Source of the DNA: Gemmatimonadota bacterium
GTDB lineage: Bacteria > Gemmatimonadota > Gemmatimonadetes > Longimicrobiales > Gaopeijiaceae
DNA length: 20,987 nt
Reading direction: 5' to 3'
Assembly (NCBI GenBank): GCA_030618065.1
Contig: JAUXEE010000006.1
Location: forward strand, 1-20,987
Shown here: positions 8,432 through 15,650 of the stretch, piece after piece
Layout: each line of letters starts with the position of its first letter
Numbering within the stretch: the first letter of the stretch is position 1
Notes under the pieces: model-generated
Seen by the model: the letters and a program-made list of their open reading frames with translations, nothing else
Databases searched by the model: none
What the model was told of the DNA's origin: nothing
Made by a program: the position numbers and the translations under genes

Positions 8432-9540
8432 GGGCTCTCGGGACTGCTTTCCCCGTCGGAAGTAACAACCCCCTCCCTGGCTAGGATCCGGCGCACAAAG
8501 CTAGCCCGGTGCGCATCACATTCAGGAAGGGGGAGGTCGCGACCCGCCGCCTGCTCAAGATGAGCAGTCTGCGAGTAGATCATGATCTTGTTCAGTGTAT
8601 ATACTCGAAGATTCGGAAGAAGTTTCAGGCTCGACCCCAGGCGGACCCCACTCAAAAGGTTGATCAACTCCTCAAAGGATAAGGACCTGGCGTACCGAAG
8701 CAACCCGTAGGCACGCCAGATCTTGTCCTCCGTCACCGCCGGCGCTTCCTTCAGAAGGACATGCCGAGCGTGCTCCTCATACTGGATCACTTGGCGCACG
8801 ATCTGGTCCAGGTGGCCCACCAGGTCTTCTTCCGCTTTTCCGAGGGTGGTCTGGTTGGAGACCTGGAAGAAATTCCCCACCACCTCCGACCCTTCCCCAT
8901 AAAGGCCACGGAAGGTGAGTCCTACCTGGTTCAACCCCTTCAGGACCTGCCCGATCTCCTTGGTGAGGACCAGTCCGGGAAGATGCATGAGAACGGAGGC
9001 CCTGAGCCCCGTCCCGACATTGGTGGGGCAGCTCGTCAGGAAGCCGAACTCGTGGTGGTAGGCCAGAGGTAGCTCGTTTCCGAGCTCTTCCTCAAGCCGG
9101 TCCACCAGGCCCCATGCGTCCTGGAGGCGGAGGCCCGACAGGAGGGATTGGAGGCGCAGATGATCCTCCTCGTTCACCATGACACTGGTGGGGTCCTTGG
9201 TTGACAGGAGCACAGCGGCTCCCCGCGGAGGGACCCCCTTCTTTCCCCCGAGCAAGTCTTCGGAAACCAGACGTCTCTCCAGGAGAATCTTTTGAGTTCG
9301 GGGAGAGACCTTCGCCAGTTCCCAGAGGGAGGCGCCGGAGAGGTGAGAAGACTTTTCGATGACGCTGCGAACCAGGCTGAGGACCGCCTCCCGGTCGTTC
9401 ACTCGGGATCGGGGGCCGAAGGCATGGCCCTGAAGATTCCTGGCCAGGCGGACTCGAGTGGAAAGGACGATGTCCGACGAGGGGCCACTGGCGTCGAGCC
9501 AGCCCAGGCCGTAATCGGGGATGGTTGCCAGGTCGTCCAT
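8428..9540 (-). CDS. mcsB: Protein arginine kinase McsB
   Basis: McsB phosphorylates arginine side chains; in Bacillus phosphoarginine tags direct proteins to ClpC-ClpP. The 370 residues carry the phosphagen-kinase fold: STRVRLARN (27-35), VMVNEEDHLR (about 120-129), CPTNVGTGLRAS (171-182) and RGLYGEGSE (211-219). These cover the expected nucleotide- and arginine-binding segments. The small N-terminal domain of creatine kinases is absent, as in all McsB. Near the C-terminus the usual RDxxRA phosphoarginine-receptor motif reads CDAHRA (341-346), with the first arginine replaced by cysteine. The ATG at 9540 lies 7 nt after mcsA and has a GAGGG site upstream; the end overlaps clpC by 4 nt. No ctsR is nearby, so control of the CtsR repressor, its classical role, cannot be assumed. 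Confidence 0.95.
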   Translation of the reverse strand: MDDLATIPDYGLGWLDASGPSSDIVLSTRVRLARNLQGHAFGPRSRVNDREAVLSLVRSVIEKSSHLSGASLWELAKVSPRTQKILLERRLVSEDLLGGKKGVPPRGAAVLLSTKDPTSVMVNEEDHLRLQSLLSGLRLQDAWGLVDRLEEELGNELPLAYHHEFGFLTSCPTNVGTGLRASVLMHLPGLVLTKEIGQVLKGLNQVGLTFRGLYGEGSEVVGNFFQVSNQTTLGKAEEDLVGHLDQIVRQVIQYEEHARHVLLKEAPAVTEDKIWRAYGLLRYARSLSFEELINLLSGVRLGSSLKLLPNLRVYTLNKIMIYSQTAHLEQAAGRDLPLPECDAHRASFVRRILAREGVVTSDGESSPESP

Positions 9541-9547
9541 GAATCCC

Positions 9548-10075
9548 TCAGGAGGCCGGTTCGAGGGTTCGGATCTGGTCTCGAAGCTCCGCCGCCCTCT
9601 CGAAGTCCTCGCTATCGATAGCTCGCACCAACGTTCTCCTCAGAGCCTCCAGACGCTTTTCCTTCTCGGAGGCGCTGGGGTCAGGGGGAAGGTATACCTT
9701 CCCTACATGTTGCGTCCCGCCATGGATCCGTCGAAGTAGGCCCCGCAGGTATTCTTCGAAGGTGGAGTAACATTGGGGACACCCCAGCCGGCCCACCTCT
9801 TTGAAGTCAGCCGTCGAGAGGCCACAGAAGGGGCAGGTCAGCTCCTCCTGGGGGCCACCTGGGGACAGGGGCTCGTCGCCTCCCATCTTCGCCAGGAAAT
9901 CGGCCAATAGGAGATTCGTCGAGGGGATCTTGGTTTGAAGCCCCTTCTCGGTGGCGCACCGCTCGCAGAGGTGGGAGGTTTTGGTCTCGTTGTTCACCAC
10001 CTGCGTGAAATGCACCACGGCTCCAGCTTCGCCGCAGTTGTCGCAGACCATGTCCTGCTTCCCCTTACCCGCCAA
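9548..10075 (-). CDS. mcsA: McsA-like zinc-finger/UVR activator of McsB
   Basis: McsA activates the arginine kinase McsB and is zinc-dependent. The product is 175 residues from TTG at 10075, or 167 from ATG at 10051. Four CxxC pairs (CDNC, CERC, CPFC, CPQC) make two zinc-binding modules. A middle stretch reads FLAKMGGDEP. The C-terminal UVR motif (RAIDSEDFERAAELRDQIRTL) is the ClpC/UvrB-type coiled hairpin. The TTG has an excellent AAGGAG six bases upstream and overlaps lolD by 11 nt. The ATG places CDNC nearer the N-terminus, as in Bacillus McsA, so the start is unresolved. Its place directly before mcsB and clpC settles the identity; in Bacillus ctsR precedes this gene, but here lolD does. 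Confidence 0.92.
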   Translation of the reverse strand: MAGKGKQDMVCDNCGEAGAVVHFTQVVNNETKTSHLCERCATEKGLQTKIPSTNLLLADFLAKMGGDEPLSPGGPQEELTCPFCGLSTADFKEVGRLGCPQCYSTFEEYLRGLLRRIHGGTQHVGKVYLPPDPSASEKEKRLEALRRTLVRAIDSEDFERAAELRDQIRTLEPAS

Positions 10076-10841
10076 TCTCCTCTCCTTCTGGTCCGGTCCC
10101 GGACCCCGCCTGGCTGAGCCCGTAGTCGTGGAGGACTCCGTCGCGTAGCTCGAGAATCCGATCCGACTGTCGAGCCAGCTCGAGGTTGTGTGTTACGAGG
10201 ACCATGGAAGTTCCCTCCTCCTCTCTGAGCCGAAAGAGGAGCTCATGCAGTTCGTCGCTGGCCGCGGCATCCAGGTTCCCGGAGGGCTCGTCGGCCAAAA
10301 GGACGAGAGGGTCGTTTGCCAGAGCCCGTGCCACAGCGACTCGTTGTTGTTCACCCCCGGACAACTGGGTTGGCAGGTGGTCGAGACGGTGCGACAGTCC
10401 CACGGAGTCCAAAAGCGTGCGGGCCCGGTCTTTAGCATCATCCTCCGAAGCTCCACCGATCCGTCGAGGGAGAGCCACATTCTCCAAAGCCGAGAAGTCC
10501 CGAAGTAGGTGGTGGAACTGGAAGACCATGCCGATGTGTTGATTCCGAATGGCGGCCAGTGACTCCGGGTCCATCTCTGAGAGACTTTTTCCTCCAACCA
10601 GCACCTCCCCTTCGGTGGGCCGGTCCAGGGCGCCCAGAAGATGGAGCAGGGTGGACTTCCCTACCCCACTGGCGCCGATGATAGCCACTACTTCCCCGGG
10701 TGCCACCCGTAGCTCTACCCCTCGTAAAATCCGGAGTTCACTCCCATCGCCGGAGAGGAAATGCTTCCTGAGCCCACGTGCCTCCATGGGAGCGGATTCC
10801 TGGCCGACGGCACCGGTGGGAGGCATATCGGTCCTATTCAT
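10065..10841 (-). CDS. lolD: Lipoprotein-release ABC transporter ATPase LolD
   Basis: LolD is the ATPase that powers extraction of lipoproteins from the inner membrane toward LolA. The 258 residues show Walker A GASGVGKST (56-64), a Q-loop (VFQFHHLLRDFSALENV), signature LSGGEQ (160-165), Walker B LVLLADEPSGNLD and switch histidine H218 (VTHN). The FQFHHLL-type Q-loop and the PSGNLD after Walker B are typical of LolD and the wider MacB/FtsE group. The start overlaps the end of the lolC-like permease by 8 nt, so ATPase and permease are made together. An N-terminal lead of about 20 residues before the first strand suggests a possible later start. The C-terminus is Gly/Glu-rich and overlaps mcsA. 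Confidence 0.92.
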   Translation of the reverse strand: MNRTDMPPTGAVGQESAPMEARGLRKHFLSGDGSELRILRGVELRVAPGEVVAIIGASGVGKSTLLHLLGALDRPTEGEVLVGGKSLSEMDPESLAAIRNQHIGMVFQFHHLLRDFSALENVALPRRIGGASEDDAKDRARTLLDSVGLSHRLDHLPTQLSGGEQQRVAVARALANDPLVLLADEPSGNLDAAASDELHELLFRLREEEGTSMVLVTHNLELARQSDRILELRDGVLHDYGLSQAGSGTGPEGEEIGG

Positions 10842-12081
10842 GGCGGATGGCCTCCACGGGCTCCAGGCGAGAGGCTTGGAGGGCCGGGTAGATGGTGGCG
10901 GCGAAGGCCACCGCCAGGCTGGCCAGGAAGATCAGCAGGACGTCGAAGAGGTGGAGTGCCACGGGAAGGCGGTCCACGAAGTACACGTCTGGAGGGATTT
11001 GAATGATCTCGTAGGTATCCAGGATCCAGGAGAGAGTGCACCCGAGGGCGGTTCCCACCGAAGTGCCGATCACACCGATCCAAATCCCCTGCAGCATGAA
11101 GACTTGGAGAATCCGGCGGTTGGTCATTCCCATGGATTTGAGGATTCCGATCTCCCGGGTTCTGTCCACCACCACCATGACCAGGGTGCTGACGATGTTG
11201 AAGGATGCCACGACGACGATGAGAAAGAGGATCACCCACATGGCCAGCTTTTCCAGCTCCAAAGCCGAGAAGAGCGCGCTGTTGGTCTCGGCCCAGCTCT
11301 GGGCGTCGTAAGGGAAGCCGAGGGTCTCCTGGAGCTTCACTGCGAGGGCCGGGGCCGCCCACGCGTCCGTTGTCCGCACCCCGATCCCGGAGATCTGGTC
11401 CGAGTCCAGGGTACCCATAAGGTCCTGCACGTCGCCCAGATGGGCGTAGAGGTTGCCGATGTCGTAATCGTAGAGGCCGGTGGAGAAGGTCCCCGTCACC
11501 TCGAACTGTCGCATGGCGGGGGTGAACCCGCCAAAGGGATCCCGTTGGATGTTTTCGATGGAGAGCAAGAGGAGGGTGTCGCCGGGGAAGAGGAACATCC
11601 GCTCCGCCAACCGGGATCCCACCAGGAGGGGAGGAAACCCCGATTCGGTCTCCCCCAGGGGGAGGCTTCCCGACCGGATTCTCTCCTCGATGCCCGTGGC
11701 TCCATCGCCGAGGGCGTCGACGTCGATGCCGTAAAGATCGGCGGCCTGACCATAGTCGTCTTCCGTGCGCAGGACGACCTTGGTAAGGGCGAAGGGAGTG
11801 GCCGATACGACTCCCTCGACTTCTCGGATGGAGTCCAGGACAGGGCGCCACTTCCCCATCCTGAGGGAGCTGGAGTATTCCAGGACCAGGACGTGGGGGT
11901 TGGCGTCCAGGATCTTCTCCTGGAAATCCTCCCTGGCTCCCGACATGACGGCGATGACCACGATGAGGGCCGTTACCCCCACCGTGACCCCTCCCAGCGA
12001 GACCCAGGTGATGAAGGAGAGAAACCGTCCGCCCCGTCGGGGGGCGAGATAGCGTCGGGCAACGTCCCAGGCGAGCCTCAT
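10834..12081 (-). CDS. lolC: LolC/LolE-type lipoprotein-release permease
   Basis: This inner-membrane permease pairs with LolD to release lipoproteins for the outer membrane. The 415 residues start MRLAWDVARRYLAPRRGGRF, a LolC/E hallmark, then the first membrane helix (about 22-46, ITWVSLGGVTVGVTALIVVI). A large MacB-type periplasmic domain follows, then three C-terminal helices (the first AMWVILFLIVVVASFNIVST; further ones near 320-345 and 375-400). It ends QASRLEPVEAIRHE, a typical FtsX-family tail. Only one such permease accompanies LolD here, so the complex may be a homodimer (LolF-like) or a second permease may lie elsewhere. AAGGAG sits just upstream of the ATG at 12081, and 52 nt separate it from lysS. 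Calling it C rather than E is not possible from sequence alone. Confidence 0.9.
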   Translation of the reverse strand: MRLAWDVARRYLAPRRGGRFLSFITWVSLGGVTVGVTALIVVIAVMSGAREDFQEKILDANPHVLVLEYSSSLRMGKWRPVLDSIREVEGVVSATPFALTKVVLRTEDDYGQAADLYGIDVDALGDGATGIEERIRSGSLPLGETESGFPPLLVGSRLAERMFLFPGDTLLLLSIENIQRDPFGGFTPAMRQFEVTGTFSTGLYDYDIGNLYAHLGDVQDLMGTLDSDQISGIGVRTTDAWAAPALAVKLQETLGFPYDAQSWAETNSALFSALELEKLAMWVILFLIVVVASFNIVSTLVMVVVDRTREIGILKSMGMTNRRILQVFMLQGIWIGVIGTSVGTALGCTLSWILDTYEIIQIPPDVYFVDRLPVALHLFDVLLIFLASLAVAFAATIYPALQASRLEPVEAIRHE

Positions 12082-12133
12082 GTCGCTCCTTTGGAAGTCT
12101 TGACCGGAAAGGGTGTCCCAGGGCTGGGAGCCC

Positions 12134-13666
12134 CTATTCCTCGGTGCGGAGAACCGGGAAAAGAATCACATCCCGAATGGAAGGTTGGTCGGTAAAGAGC
12201 ATGGCGAGGCGATCCAGGCCCATCCCTACACCGCCGGTGGGCGGAAGCCCGTACTCCAGAGCCCGGAGGTAATCCTCGTCCACCTGGTGGGCCTCGTCGT
12301 CTCCCTTTGCCCTGAGCCCTGCCTGCTCCTCGAACCTGCTTCTCTGGTCGATGGGATCGTTCAACTCTGAGAAGGCATTGGCCATCTCCTGCCCTGCCAC
12401 GAAAAGCTCGAACCGTTCAGTAAGGCTTTCGTCGTCCCGATGGGGTTTGGCCAGAGGACTGAGTTCCCGTGGATAATCCAGGACGAAGGTGGGCTGCTGG
12501 AGCTCCTCCTGAACCAGAGCCTCGAAAAGCTTGTCCAAAAGCTTTCCACGGCCTGCCCCCTCCAACTCCGGGAGTTTCATGCGATAGGCCCGATCCCTCA
12601 ACTCCTCCTCCTCGAGATCCATGGGGTTTGTACCCATGGCATCGGCCAAAGCTTCCAACAGGCGGATACGCTTGAAGGGAGGCTCGAAGCTGATCTCCTT
12701 ACCCTGATAACTGAGGGCTCGGCTGTTCAAGACACGATCGGCTACGTGGACAAGGAGGTTCTCCACCTGATCCATCATATCCTGGTAGTCCGCATAAGCC
12801 TGATAGAACTCCAGCATGGTGAACTCAGGGTTGTGGAACCGGGAAAGCCCCTCGTTCCTGAAGTCCTTCGCGATCTCGTAGACCCGATCGAAGCCCCCGA
12901 CGATGAGGCGTTTCAGGTACAGCTCATCGGCGATTCTGAGGTACATCCTGCGATCGAGGGCGTTGTGTTTGGTGATAAAGGGCCGGGCGGCGGCGCCTCC
13001 ATAGATGGGTTGGAGGGCGGGCGTCTCGACTTCGAGAAACCCTTCCCCATCCATGAACTCCCGAATGGCGGTAACCATGCGGCTGCGGGTGCGGAAGACC
13101 TCCCGCACCTCCGGGTGCACCGCCAGATCGGCATAGCGTTGGCGGTAACGGGATTCGATGTCGGCGAAGCCACCGTGGCTCGTCCGCTCACCGGTTTCCG
13201 TGTCCTCCTCGGTCTTGCCGAGGGGAAGAGGCCGGAGAGATTTGGCCAGGAGCTCCCACCCTGCCGCCCGGACCGTGACCTCCCCGGTCCGGGTCCGGAA
13301 GAGAGGCCCTTCCACCCCAAGCCAATCTCCCAGATCGACCAGATCCAGGACGGTTTGGAAGGATTCGTCACCCAGGACATCCTTCCTGAAATAGAGCTGA
13401 ATCGATCCCGAGTCGTCCTCCAGGTGGCCGAAGGCGCTCTTTCCATGTCCCCGGAAGCTCTTCAGGCGCCCGGCTACCCGGACCGACGTGCCATGCCCAT
13501 TTTCGTCAAGGGAGCCGGCGTCCTCCTCCCCCTGGAAAAGACCATGGGCTTCCCGGGCCTCATGGGTTCGGGAATACCGATAGGCGAAGGGCTGGATACC
13601 CCTTTCCTTCAAGAGCTCCAGCTTCTCTCGCCGGATCTTCATCACTTGGTTCAGTTCTTCCGTCAT
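12134..13666 (-). CDS. lysS: Lysyl-tRNA synthetase, class II
   Basis: LysS charges tRNA-Lys in the cytoplasm. The 510-residue protein has an N-terminal OB-fold anticodon-binding domain (VRVAGRLKSFRGHGKSAFGH, about 62-81). The class II core follows with RYRQRYADL, motif 2 FRNEGLSRFHNPEF (269-282) and motif 3 GVGMGLDRL (479-487). Between the OB fold and the core (residues about 151-166) there is a Glu/Thr-rich insertion of roughly a dozen residues that is absent from Escherichia coli LysS. The ATG at 13666 overlaps the prfB stop as ATGA. The pairing prfB-lysS is the same as in Escherichia coli and many other bacteria, which supports both calls. The length is normal. Confidence 0.97.
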   Translation of the reverse strand: MTEELNQVMKIRREKLELLKERGIQPFAYRYSRTHEAREAHGLFQGEEDAGSLDENGHGTSVRVAGRLKSFRGHGKSAFGHLEDDSGSIQLYFRKDVLGDESFQTVLDLVDLGDWLGVEGPLFRTRTGEVTVRAAGWELLAKSLRPLPLGKTEEDTETGERTSHGGFADIESRYRQRYADLAVHPEVREVFRTRSRMVTAIREFMDGEGFLEVETPALQPIYGGAAARPFITKHNALDRRMYLRIADELYLKRLIVGGFDRVYEIAKDFRNEGLSRFHNPEFTMLEFYQAYADYQDMMDQVENLLVHVADRVLNSRALSYQGKEISFEPPFKRIRLLEALADAMGTNPMDLEEEELRDRAYRMKLPELEGAGRGKLLDKLFEALVQEELQQPTFVLDYPRELSPLAKPHRDDESLTERFELFVAGQEMANAFSELNDPIDQRSRFEEQAGLRAKGDDEAHQVDEDYLRALEYGLPPTGGVGMGLDRLAMLFTDQPSIRDVILFPVLRTEE

Positions 13667-14773
13667 GCTGCCGCCGTCGCGCCGAACTTTTTCAGATATG
13701 ATTCAATGAAGGGATCGAGCTTTCCGTCCATGACCCCCTGAACGTCCCCCACCTTCATCTCGGTCCGATGATCGTTGACCATGGTATAGGGAGCAAAAAC
13801 GTACGACCGGATCTGGCTCCCCCACCCGATGTCCGTCTTGGTGGCCTCCAGGGCCTTTTTCTCCTCCTCTTGCTCCCGAAGGGCATGCTCGTAAAGAGCA
13901 GCCCGGAGCATTTTCATGGCCGTGTTCTTGTTCTTGTGCTGGGATCGCTCCTGCTGACATGAAACGACGATTTTCGTGGGCTGATGAGTAATCCGCACGG
14001 CAGAGTCGGTCTTGTTCACGTGCTGGCCCCCTGCGCCGGACGCCCGATAGGTGTCGATCCGAAGGTCCGACTCGTCGATCTCCACCTCGATATCGTCATC
14101 GACCTCCGGGTACACAAAAACGGAAGCGAAGGAAGTGTGCCGCCTGGACTGGGAGTCGAAGGGTGAGATCCGAACGAGCCGGTGAACCCCCTTCTCGGCT
14201 TTGAGGTAGCCGTACACGTGGTCCCCGGTAATCTCCAAGCTGGCGCTCTTGATCCCCGCCTCTTCCCCCGGTTGGAGGTCGAGAACGCTTACCGTGAATC
14301 CCCGCCGCTCAGCCCACCGGGTATACATTCGAAGTAGCATTTCCGCCCAATCTTGAGACTCCAAACCTCCAGCACCGGGGTGTACGGTGAGGATGGCGCT
14401 CCGGTGGTCATCCTCCCCCTGAAGCATGGTTTGGAACTCCAGACGCTCCAGGCGGCGGGTCGCACCCCTGAGCTCCTGGGTCCATTCCGCTTCCAACTCT
14501 TCATCCGGTTCGACTTCAAGGAGCTCAGCCATCTCGGCAAGCTCCAGAGCCTGGTTGGCTACGGCCTTCCAGGGCTCCACCCAGGATTTCAGCTTGTTCG
14601 CCTCTTCGATGGTGCTGCGGGCGTTGTCCGGATGATCCCAGAAAGTCGGTGAGGCCATGATTTCCTCCAGCTCCTGGAGTCTGACCTCCCGGTTGGAGAT
14701 GTCAAAGGTACCCCCGGAGTTCGGAGATCCTGGCCTGCACAGCCGATAGCTGGTCCAACAACTCGCTGGTCAT
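13663..14773 (-). CDS. prfB: Peptide chain release factor 2, with +1 programmed frameshift
   Basis: RF2 releases peptides at UGA and UAA codons. The gene is in two frames. A 23-codon first part (14773-14705, MTSELLDQLSAVQARISELR then GYL) ends at an in-frame TGA (14704-14702). Ribosomes shift +1 at CTT-TGA-C and continue from GAC (14703) to the stop at 13663, giving 369 residues. SPF, the stop-codon-reading tripeptide, is at about 203-205 and GGQ, the catalytic motif, at 248-250; each is two less than in Escherichia coli, matching a first part two codons shorter. The residue equivalent to position 246 is alanine. A caller that ignores recoding would start at the internal ATG 14658 and lose 38 residues. 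An in-frame ATG at 14830 has no ribosome site and is less likely. Confidence 0.96.
14701..14716 (-). promoter_or_regulatory. RF2 autoregulatory +1 frameshift site
   Basis: On the minus strand the bases read CGG GGG TAC CTT TGA C. This matches the classical RF2 element, in which an SD-like G-run precedes a CTT slippery codon and TGA followed by C. When RF2 is scarce the ribosome pauses at UGA and slips +1 to GAC, making more RF2. The G-run (14711-14715) lacks the A of the usual AGGGGG, so its pairing with the anti-SD may rely partly on a G-U pair. The protein flanking the site (LRGYLD) is the same as in Escherichia coli RF2. Confidence 0.95.
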
Positions 14774-14872
14774 GATTATGAAGCCTGTCTGGGTCCAGTG
14801 TGTGGACGGGAAGTCCGGGAAGTCGGACATGTACAAGAGGGGCCGCCACAATGAACGACCCCTCCGATAGCG
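14774..14872 (-). promoter_or_regulatory. Structured 5' leader of the prfB operon
   Basis: About 99 nt lie between the predicted transcription start and the prfB ATG. A 9-bp stem with one G-U pair forms between 14856-14864 and 14837-14845 around a 10-nt loop. Its 5' arm (GAGGGG) could instead pair with the CCCC a few bases upstream, giving two exclusive folds. A 9-nt unit (CGGGAAGTC on the plus strand) is perfectly duplicated in tandem at 14807-14815 and 14816-14824. No U-run follows any hairpin, so classical attenuation is not indicated. The leader matches no riboswitch class that I recognise. Confidence 0.45.
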
Positions 14873-14878
14873 GGGTGA

Positions 14879-14907
14879 AATATACCCTTGCCCTCATTGG
14901 GCATCAA
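14879..14907 (-). promoter_or_regulatory. Sigma-70-type promoter for the prfB-lysS-lolCD-mcsAB-clpC-bamA-skp unit
   Basis: On the minus strand TTGATG (14907-14902) and TATATT (14884-14879) are separated by exactly 17 bp. This matches the TTGACA/TATAAT consensus at 9 of 12 positions. Transcription would start near 14872, about 99 nt before prfB. It is the best promoter match I found in the window and sits in the largest gap (14774-14973), just after the hairpin that follows the zinc-ribbon gene. Confidence 0.75.
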
Positions 14908-14945
14908 CCGAAGAACTCCCCGTGTGCCAGAGGGGTGCAAGGATC

Positions 14946-14963
14946 TCCAGGCAGGTGCCTGGA
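14946..14963 (-). other. Short perfect hairpin after the zinc-ribbon gene
   Basis: A 7-bp perfect stem (14946-14952 with 14957-14963) has a 4-nt loop and begins 11 nt after the stop of the zinc-ribbon gene. On the minus strand it is followed by GATCCTTGCACC, with no U-run, so it is at best a weak terminator or a 3'-end-stabilising hairpin. It lies between that gene and the prfB promoter, a sensible place for a transcript end. Confidence 0.4.
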
Positions 14964-14973
14964 TGCCTTCCCT

Positions 14974-15588
14974 TCAGAAGAGGTCCTCGCCCTTCGCCAG
15001 AATCTCGTTCAGAGCGTCGTTGAAGAAATTCGTGCTGTTCGCCATTTCCTCCCCGACCTGCTCGACGTATTCGTTCCAGGATTTCTGGATCTCCTCCTCG
15101 AACTCTTCCTTCACACGTCCCGACTCGGTTGCGCTGTGGTGCCGGTCCGGGTTGTAGAGGATGATGTCAGAGACCAGGACCCGGGCGAGTCGCTGGGCCT
15201 TTTCTATCGGTTCTCTCTTCCCGAAAAGGGGTGCGGATACGGAAGGACCTTCCGGCGCTTCGTCCACCCCTTTCACCACCTCGTCCGTGGTGTCCTGGAT
15301 GGGTTCTTCGGCTTCCTCTATGGTCACCTCGGCTTCCCCGAAGGTCGGCTCGGCTTCCTCGAGTTCATCAAAGGTCGGCTCGGGCTCCTCGCCGAAGTCC
15401 TCCGTGGCCTCGACCTCCTCCTCTGAGACCTCCGGGGCCTCCGCTTCGACCGGCTCAGCGTCCGGCTCCGGCACGCTGACGAAGAAGACCTCGCTGCAGA
15501 CGCTGCAGCGTGCGTGAATTCCGCCGGTGGGGACCTTCTCGGGGTCCACGGGGAAGATGGTAGTACAGCCTGGGCACTCTACAATCAT
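14974..15588 (-). CDS. Acidic zinc-ribbon protein of unknown function
   Basis: A 204-residue protein in three parts. Residues 1-37 form an MJ0042-type zinc ribbon with CPGC (C5, C8) and CSVC (C28, C31). Residues about 40-112 are a low-complexity acidic stretch rich in Glu, Pro and Ala, with EPTF occurring twice (70-73 and 80-83). Residues about 125-204 look folded and helical (AQRLARVLVSDIILYNPDRH, then VKEEFEEEIQKSWNEYVEQV and FFNDALNEILA). There is no signal peptide or membrane segment, so it should be cytoplasmic. The ribosome site is weak (AAGAAAACC before ATG). It follows the GGDEF gene by 62 nt. From memory, similar ribbon-plus-helical proteins occur in Gemmatimonadota genomes, but I know of no assigned function and do not propose one. 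Confidence 0.85.
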   Translation of the reverse strand: MIVECPGCTTIFPVDPEKVPTGGIHARCSVCSEVFFVSVPEPDAEPVEAEAPEVSEEEVEATEDFGEEPEPTFDELEEAEPTFGEAEVTIEEAEEPIQDTTDEVVKGVDEAPEGPSVSAPLFGKREPIEKAQRLARVLVSDIILYNPDRHHSATESGRVKEEFEEEIQKSWNEYVEQVGEEMANSTNFFNDALNEILAKGEDLF

Positions 15589-15650
15589 GGTTTTCTTACG
15601 CTCTGCGTGAGATGCTCGATTCTGATCGAATACAGTCCAGTCCAGTGAGC

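Noticed and set aside
12082..12133. Possible terminator hairpin between lysS and lolC
   Set aside because: Two competing 5-bp stems are possible but only three T follow, and the gap is 52 nt inside a tight operon.
10549..12195. A 548-codon plus-strand open frame opposite lolC and lolD
   Set aside because: It is codon-aligned with lolC on the opposite strand; the product is low-complexity His/Asp/Gly/Glu-rich with no domain, while the minus-strand genes are unmistakable.
12440..13741. A 433-codon plus-strand open frame opposite lysS
   Set aside because: It is in codon register with lysS on the other strand, has no motif, and has the same codon-bias origin.
15589..15650. Inverted repeat TCGAT-TCTG-ATCGA upstream of the zinc-ribbon gene as a regulator site
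   Set aside because: The half-sites are only 5 bp, no promoter boxes flank it, and it matches no operator that I recognise.
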